Origin: Candidatus Thiocaldithrix dubininis
GTDB taxonomy: Bacteria; Pseudomonadota; Gammaproteobacteria; Thiotrichales; Thiotrichaceae
NCBI GenBank assembly: GCA_029972135.1
Contig: CP124755.1
Coordinates: 2,232,001 to 2,296,000 of the forward strand
Direction: 5' to 3'
DNA: 64,000 nucleotides
Within the stretch, counting starts at the first letter, position 1. Each line of letters opens with the position of its first letter. Shown here piece by piece: positions 58,534 through 64,000 of this stretch. A program made the translations under genes and the position numbers. The notes under the pieces were generated by a model. It was not told the DNA's origin. It saw only the letters and a program-made list of their open reading frames with translations, and did no database searches.

Positions 58534-60127
58534 CCAACATGGCTTGCGCTACTGCTTCTGCTACTCGAATACCGTCTACACCTGCCGATAAAATACCGCC
58601 AGCGTAACCTGCACCCTCACCCGCCGGATACAAGCCTTTAGTATTCAAGCTTTGCATATCTTGCCCGCGTGTCATACGTAAGGGCGAAGAAGTACGCGTT
58701 TCAACCCCAGTCAAAACCGCGTCATACATCGAAAAGCCTTTAATTTGCCGATCAAATGCAGGCAATGCCTCACGAATCGCATGAATCGCATATGCAGGCA
58801 AGCTTGTCGCCAAATCGGTTAAATGCACACCCGGCTGATAAGAAGGCTCTACCGAACCCAATTGTGTGGACGCAATACCCTTAATAAAATCGCCAACTAA
58901 TTGCCCCGGTGCTTCATAATTGCCACCGCCTAATTCATAAGCACGGCTTTCCCATTGACGCTGAAATTCAATACCTGCCAATGGCGAACCGGAATAATCA
59001 TCTGGTGTAATACCCACGACAATACCTGCATTTGCATTACGTTCCGCCCGCGAATATTGGCTCATACCGTTAGTGACCACACGTCCCGGTTCAGAAGTAG
59101 CGGCGACTACTTGTCCCCCCGGGCACATACAAAAGCTATATACCGAACGTCCATTCTTGGCGTGGTGCACAATTTTATAATCCGCTGCCCCTAATAATTC
59201 ATTACCGGCATATTTACCAAAACGCGCTTGGTCAATCAGGGTTTGCGGGTGTTCAATACGAAAACCTATCGAAAACGGTTTCGCCTCCATAAACACGCCG
59301 CGTTCATACAGCATTTTGAAGGTATCGCGGGCGCTATGCCCCAAGGCAAAAATAACATAGTCACTGCGCAACTGTTCACCATTGGCTAAGATCACACCGC
59401 GCAACGTATTATTTTCAATTAAGACATCACTAACTTGCTGTTGAAAGCGAATTTCACCGCCTAATTGCTCGATTTCATGCCGCATATTTTCCACCATTTT
59501 TACAAGGCGGAAGGTGCCGATGTGCGGTTTACTGACGTATAAAATTTCTTCAGGTGCGCCTGCTTTAACAAACTCGCTTAAAACTTTGCGCCCGTAATGT
59601 TTGGGGTCTTTGATTTGGCTATAAAGTTTGCCATCAGAAAATGTCCCAGCGCCGCCTTCACCAAATTGCACATTCGATTCGGGATTGAGTTGATTACGTC
59701 GCCATAACCCCCAAGTATCTTTGGTGCGTTCGCGTACTTTTTTACCCCGCTCTAAAATAATCGGACGTAAACCCATTTGCGCTAAAATTAAGCCCGCCAT
59801 AATTCCGCATGGGCCAAATCCCACAATAATCGGACGCTGGGCTAAGGGCGCTTGAACATTAGCCACAAACTGATAGCGGGTATCCGGCGCTAGATTGACG
59901 TGAACGTCGTCTTTGAATTTTTCCAATAACTGATTGGCTGCACGAACTTCAGCATCAATGGTATACACCAACACAATCGCATCGCGCTTACGCGCGTCAT
60001 AACCGCGCTTAAATACGGTAAAATTAATTAAATCATCAAGTTGAATACCCAAGCGTTGTACAATCGCAGTGGGTAAAGCCGTAGGGCTATGATCTAAGGG
60101 TAAGCGTAATTCCGTCAGGCGTATCAT
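58523..60127 (-). CDS. FAD-dependent oxidoreductase (COG2509-type)
   Basis: 534 residues from the ATG at 60127; the longer frame has no ribosome-binding site. A small N-terminal alpha/beta domain (about 1-90: RLTELRLPLDHSPTAL, VFKRGYDARK) is followed by the FAD-binding IIVGFGPCGIMAGLILAQMG and LERGKKVRERT, then FGEGGAGTFSDGKLYSQIKD, FALGHSARDTF, CMCPGGQVVAATSEPG, and a C-terminal GEGAGYAGGILSAGVDG. This layout fits the uncharacterised FAD-dependent dehydrogenase family found in many bacteria. The substrate is unknown. Confidence 0.88.
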   Translation of the reverse strand: MIRLTELRLPLDHSPTALPTAIVQRLGIQLDDLINFTVFKRGYDARKRDAIVLVYTIDAEVRAANQLLEKFKDDVHVNLAPDTRYQFVANVQAPLAQRPIIVGFGPCGIMAGLILAQMGLRPIILERGKKVRERTKDTWGLWRRNQLNPESNVQFGEGGAGTFSDGKLYSQIKDPKHYGRKVLSEFVKAGAPEEILYVSKPHIGTFRLVKMVENMRHEIEQLGGEIRFQQQVSDVLIENNTLRGVILANGEQLRSDYVIFALGHSARDTFKMLYERGVFMEAKPFSIGFRIEHPQTLIDQARFGKYAGNELLGAADYKIVHHAKNGRSVYSFCMCPGGQVVAATSEPGRVVTNGMSQYSRAERNANAGIVVGITPDDYSGSPLAGIEFQRQWESRAYELGGGNYEAPGQLVGDFIKGIASTQLGSVEPSYQPGVHLTDLATSLPAYAIHAIREALPAFDRQIKGFSMYDAVLTGVETRTSSPLRMTRGQDMQSLNTKGLYPAGEGAGYAGGILSAGVDGIRVAEAVAQAMLAKA

Positions 60128-60270
60128 GGGGGTTTTGTTAACACAACAACTCAAAGAATCGCAGTATAACACTCGCCTATTCAGCTTTTAAGCCCAGCCA
60201 AGCCGCGCCTAATGCAACAAGTGATTCTAGCGCCCCTAGCAAAAGCAAGAAGGCGTAGAATAGAGTTTAT

Positions 60271-60546
60271 TTATTCACCAATAGAGAACATGGCTTCTAG
60301 ATCGTGCCGCGAAAAGGCTTGAAACGCTAATAAAGTTTCTGACTTTTGAATACCGTTTAGCTTTAACATCTGTTGTGTCACTAACTGTGCTAACGCATCA
60401 TTATTTGGCACGCGCACTAACGCAATTAAGTCATAATTACCACTGACCGAATACACTTCTGAAACACCCGGTATTTCCGCCAATTGCTCAGCGGTCGCAT
60501 TAATTAAATGACGTTCAGCATTAATTAGCACAATAGCGGTAACCAT
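60271..60546 (-). CDS. stand-alone Lrp/AsnC ligand-binding (RAM) domain protein
   Basis: 91 residues. It is entirely an Lrp/AsnC C-terminal RAM domain: a betaalphabeta-betaalphabeta pattern with VTAIVLINAERH, IPGVSEVYSVSGNYDLIALVRVPN and LNGIQKSETLLAFQAFS. The DNA-binding helix-turn-helix is missing. Such short forms may sense amino acids or assemble with full-length Lrp proteins. Single gene, in the same direction as its neighbours. Confidence 0.88.
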   Translation of the reverse strand: MVTAIVLINAERHLINATAEQLAEIPGVSEVYSVSGNYDLIALVRVPNNDALAQLVTQQMLKLNGIQKSETLLAFQAFSRHDLEAMFSIGE

Positions 60547-60594
60547 GACTTCATCCTGTAATTGCTAGCAATTTATCTATTATGCCTGATTACC

Positions 60595-62982
60595 TTAGTT
60601 CGCGGTCACACTAATCGTTAGGGTTTTGGCATTAGCGCCCCCCACAGCTACTGTTCCCACAGTCCAGATACCACTTGTTGGGTTATACGTGCCACCACCG
60701 CTATCCGATACATAACTCATGCGACTTGGTAACAGGTCTTTCACTTGCACATTAGTCGCCACATCTGGACCATCATTAGTTAATGTTAAGGTGTAAGTAA
60801 AGCTTTCACCGGGTTGTACGCTGCTCACCCCTGCTGTTTTACTTAAATGCAAATCAGCTTTTGGTGGATTGCGAAAACCTATATCCAAGCCATGATTATT
60901 TTCACCCGCCTGTCCTACCGTAAAACTAATCTCGGCTGAGTTGGCATTGAGGCTAGCATCCGAATCACGAATATCCGTAAAAGCATCGTTGCTGCTAATG
61001 CCGTCGGCGTTGGCTTGTGTTAATAAATAATTAGTTAATGGTGCTTGTTGAGTATTCACTTTAATGACACAAGCTTCACCTACTTGCATAATGGCGGCAT
61101 TGCTTGCATTACTAAAATAATACTGCCCATCATTACTTGTAGTCGTTGTGGCGGATTCAGTGCCACATTGCAATACAACCTCTACCCCGTCTAAACCTGC
61201 TTCATCAGCATCTTGAATACCATTAGCATTCGTATCTAACCAAATACGGTTACCCACTTCGATAGGTGCAGGGTCTGCAACTAATTCAATGTCGCCTAAA
61301 CCACTGGTTTTGCCAAGGTAACCGGGATCATCTGTCGTACTTTTAGTTCCCGCTGGTGTACCGCGAAACACCTCATAAGGATTGGTTGCTTGCCCTGTGC
61401 TTGAGTTTAAGCGAGTAATACCACCACTAATACTAAAGTTAGAATCATTTAAGGTAGCAACAATATGGTGACCGGGTACTAAAGCGACACTACCCATACC
61501 ATTAATAAAACCATTGCCAATTGATACGTCTATGTAATCGCGCATATCAAAGAAATAGCCACCACCAGGACCAGTAAAATTAGGGTTATAATAATTGGGT
61601 AAAGCGCCAGTCACTCCATTACAAACTGCATTCGCTTCCAATACCCATGCGCCTTCTGTTCCACAGGCTTTTAATACTTGTCCTTCACCGGATACGCCGC
61701 CATAGAACACATAACTGGCATCATAAGTACGATTGCGTAATGCCATAACCAAATTACCGTTATCTATGGTTAGATCAGTCAACATAGGCTGAGCACTATC
61801 TTTCACATAGCTGCCATCAGCATCTAATGTATCACTCCAACTTCTCCAGAATTCTTTACCGAAATTCAATGGGAAAGTCATTAATTCTGTAAAATTGCTA
61901 GTAGGCTGTTCATAACGCAATATATGGGCTGTAGGCACGCCACCCGCTTCCAACCCTGACTGATTACTACACACTGCACCTACATATAATGTACCTTGTG
62001 GATTAATACCTAAACCAAACGGGCGAAAATCTGCATCTAGACAGGTAGCTGGTTTAGTAATAGAGCCTAAGTCATTGACGACATTCGCTGTTTGAGTTGC
62101 AACTTTATACAAATGCCGATCATTCAGATTTACAACGTAGAGCCATTGCCCATCATTGGAAATATCCATATCCCCTAATGAAATATGTCCCACACCAGCC
62201 AATGCTGGTAAATCATAAGTTAGCGTATTAATTGAACCTGAGAAATCATGGGAATCGTTACCTGCATTGGGAATAACAGCGTGTAAACTGACCGTGTTAT
62301 CGGGGTTTACCACATAAATACCACCTGTACCACCCGCGCCATAACCAACACCCCGCCGATGATAAGCACTGGTAAATAACTGTTTAGTATCACGCTTATA
62401 CGCAACCCCAAAACTTGAACCAATCTGCTGATGAGTCGCTACTACTGTAGGTGCAATATAACCTGCTTGTTCCTTTTTACCTGTTGCAGCAGCAGGAATC
62501 TTTACCAATGCGCCTAAAGTACGATAATCAATGCTGCCTTCTGTCGCCCGATTTGTTGGGCCTACGACAGCAAGCGGAGTACTTAAGAAAAAACTATCGT
62601 TGACATATTGACTCGGATAATTCAGCGCCAAATTCACATTATTATTGCCATCTTGGGCAAATTGTACGGATGTTCCGCCTGATTTACTGGGATATAACTG
62701 ATTATCAAGCCATGAAAATTCAATACGATACGACGTTGCAGTGCTTAAGCCGCTTAGGTTATACGCCCCAGTCGCATCGGTAGTGCTGGTTGCTACCGTT
62801 GAACCACTGCTTGCAACAGCTTTGACACTGACGCCTACTACGGGCAGTTCGTTATAACTACCCCCACTCTCAAACGTACCGTTCGCATTGAAATCTTGAA
62901 AAACGCGTCCGGAAATATCGGCTTGCCCCACGACCGGCAGCATTAAAAATAATGTGCCCCACTGCCATTGTTTCTTCAGCAT
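60595..62982 (-). CDS. secreted SdrD-B / DUF11 repeat surface protein
   Basis: 795 residues. A signal peptide (1-21, ending GQA) precedes an SdrD B-like/CNA-B domain (about 22-115: ISGRVFQDFNANGTFESGG, GAYNLSGLSTATSYRIEF), then a long middle region (about 140-560) that may be a beta-propeller (GMGSVALVPGHHIVATL). A second SdrD B domain follows (VGNRIWLDTNANGIQDADEAGLDGVEV), then a DUF11 domain at the end (ADLHLSKTAGVSSVQPGESFTYTLTLTNDGPDV, LPSRMSYVSDSGGG). No sorting signal or membrane anchor is seen after DUF11. It is probably an adhesin-like or matrix protein. Confidence 0.85.
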   Translation of the reverse strand: MLKKQWQWGTLFLMLPVVGQADISGRVFQDFNANGTFESGGSYNELPVVGVSVKAVASSGSTVATSTTDATGAYNLSGLSTATSYRIEFSWLDNQLYPSKSGGTSVQFAQDGNNNVNLALNYPSQYVNDSFFLSTPLAVVGPTNRATEGSIDYRTLGALVKIPAAATGKKEQAGYIAPTVVATHQQIGSSFGVAYKRDTKQLFTSAYHRRGVGYGAGGTGGIYVVNPDNTVSLHAVIPNAGNDSHDFSGSINTLTYDLPALAGVGHISLGDMDISNDGQWLYVVNLNDRHLYKVATQTANVVNDLGSITKPATCLDADFRPFGLGINPQGTLYVGAVCSNQSGLEAGGVPTAHILRYEQPTSNFTELMTFPLNFGKEFWRSWSDTLDADGSYVKDSAQPMLTDLTIDNGNLVMALRNRTYDASYVFYGGVSGEGQVLKACGTEGAWVLEANAVCNGVTGALPNYYNPNFTGPGGGYFFDMRDYIDVSIGNGFINGMGSVALVPGHHIVATLNDSNFSISGGITRLNSSTGQATNPYEVFRGTPAGTKSTTDDPGYLGKTSGLGDIELVADPAPIEVGNRIWLDTNANGIQDADEAGLDGVEVVLQCGTESATTTTSNDGQYYFSNASNAAIMQVGEACVIKVNTQQAPLTNYLLTQANADGISSNDAFTDIRDSDASLNANSAEISFTVGQAGENNHGLDIGFRNPPKADLHLSKTAGVSSVQPGESFTYTLTLTNDGPDVATNVQVKDLLPSRMSYVSDSGGGTYNPTSGIWTVGTVAVGGANAKTLTISVTAN

Positions 62983-63105
62983 ATTGTTTCACTGCCCCAA
63001 CCTTATTTTATTTATACGGCAACTATAGGTAGTTATGCATTGCATGAAGCTGAATCTAAAGCATTAATGTCAATTATTAAGCGATTTTCCTGATAAGCAA
63101 CTGCC

Positions 63106-63912
63106 TTAGTTAGCGTCCAATAAGTACGGATGTAAAAATAACACTTGTAAGTCTTTACTAGGCGTAAAATTGGTTTTCTCCATAACAAAGGTAGTTGCAT
63201 TAACTTTCTTCACACCCGTACCGCAAAAGCTTAATTTATTATTTGGCTCGGCTTTTTGTAAGGTCAGTTTAAATTTACCAATTGAACCTTTCCAATTAGC
63301 GCCTGTGGTTAGAATATATTCAACAATACCTGTGGAAATATGCCCGCCTTTTTTATAAGTATCCGCAATCCATTGCTGGGTGTCTTTATCAATACAAAAG
63401 CGCCCGTCTTTTTCATTATGCATACCAAAATCGACTCCACCACCAGTTATTGGCACATAACTATGTGAGACGGATACGGTTTTACCTGCTGGAAAAGTTT
63501 GCAACCAATGATGAGTAACTTTATAAAAGGTTTCAGCATTGCGTTTAATGGTTTTACGCTCAGTCTCGAAGGTACGCGGCTTACCGTCTACCATCAACTT
63601 AAATTTCATGGGGTTTGCAGCTTGCGGATCGGCACTTAAATCCATATCGGTTTCTGCGGGCAATTCCGGCAATGGAAAGGCAACGCGGGTAGTAACCGCT
63701 CTATTGCTCGTATTCCGAAATTTATAATCGACCTTAATTTTCGTTTCGCTGACGAATAAATCTTCTTGCTGCATAGCAATCGCATCAGATTGCGTTAATA
63801 CCAATCCGCCCGCGCCAATTACAGCGCTGGAATCATTCGCTTGCACATTGCTTATGAGTAAAGCCGCACTCAGACACAATGCAGTTTGTATTGACCTATT
63901 AAATACTCGCAT
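63106..63912 (-). CDS. DUF4424 domain secreted protein
   Basis: 268 residues. The signal peptide is 1-25 (ending VQA). The body matches the DUF4424 pattern: NDSSAVIGAGGLVLTQSDAIAMQQEDLFVS, RVAFPLPELPAE, VSHSYVPITGG and LHPYLLDAN at the end. Function unknown. GGAGGG nine bases before the ATG supports the start. It precedes the SdrD-B/DUF11 gene on the same strand with a 123-bp gap, so they may share a promoter. Confidence 0.85.
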   Translation of the reverse strand: MRVFNRSIQTALCLSAALLISNVQANDSSAVIGAGGLVLTQSDAIAMQQEDLFVSETKIKVDYKFRNTSNRAVTTRVAFPLPELPAETDMDLSADPQAANPMKFKLMVDGKPRTFETERKTIKRNAETFYKVTHHWLQTFPAGKTVSVSHSYVPITGGGVDFGMHNEKDGRFCIDKDTQQWIADTYKKGGHISTGIVEYILTTGANWKGSIGKFKLTLQKAEPNNKLSFCGTGVKKVNATTFVMEKTNFTPSKDLQVLFLHPYLLDAN

Positions 63913-64000
63913 GACACTACCCTCCTTCGCTTATTAAATTAAACAGCTTTAGTTAAGGCACGTTTGCTAGTCCGAATTAAATTATAAGTGGAAACTAAAC

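Overview
The window looks like chromosomal DNA of a gammaproteobacterium. The evidence is the dnaG-rpoD-tRNA-Ile2 block, a fimT-pilVWXY1E minor-pilin operon, gltBD, aspS and der of gammaproteobacterial type, and a CpxRA-like two-component system. AT-rich intergenic DNA and many secreted repeat proteins would suit a Thiothrix/Thiotrichales-type organism. That placement is an inference from gene style, not from any database search.

Layout. 1-7.5 kb: the start of a Tat-exported Fe superoxide dismutase (cut by the window edge), three small secreted low-complexity proteins (one with a 30-bp coding minisatellite), a YajR-type MFS transporter, a possible SPOR-like secreted protein, and a NarL/LuxR-type response regulator with its membrane histidine kinase. 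7.7-14.3 kb: a small secreted protein, a GH13 glucan-branching-type enzyme divergent from a large KatE-type catalase, a DUF2254 membrane protein and a transaldolase-family enzyme. 14.3-23 kb: a 1242-residue exported ELWxxDGT-repeat protein, a DUF4326 protein, an RtcB RNA ligase, and a 964-residue RelE-fold/UvrD-helicase/ankyrin fusion. 23-29.7 kb: the type IV minor-pilin operon, whose pilY1 carries a single-base frameshift.

29.8-37.1 kb holds the most notable system: a complete retron. A promoter and a structured ncRNA with a 73-nt msd-like hairpin precede a reverse transcriptase that has both retron signatures (NAxxH and VTG). The RT overlaps a WGR/helical-repeat protein, which overlaps a winged-helix/SWIM zinc-finger protein. 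RT + ARM/HEAT-repeat protein + WHSWIM protein is the composition I recall for type XIII retrons, one of the less characterised anti-phage classes.

37.2-45.3 kb: aguB, a small secreted protein, an Xre/MbcA/ParS antitoxin-family gene with a small partner, two paralogous outer-membrane barrels, aspS, der, a small membrane protein and a cytochrome c. 45.5-55.6 kb: tRNA-Ile2, rpoD and dnaG, divergent from gltB-gltD. 55.6-64 kb: a frame-disrupted GIY-YIG nuclease gene overlapping a gamma-glutamylcyclotransferase-like gene, cpxRA preceded by a perfect CpxR box, an FAD-dependent oxidoreductase, a stand-alone Lrp-type ligand domain, an SdrD-B/DUF11 surface protein and a DUF4424 protein.

The themes are the cell envelope and surface (pili, Cpx stress response, secreted repeat proteins), oxidative defence, core information processing and nitrogen assimilation, plus a mobile-defence component centred on the retron.
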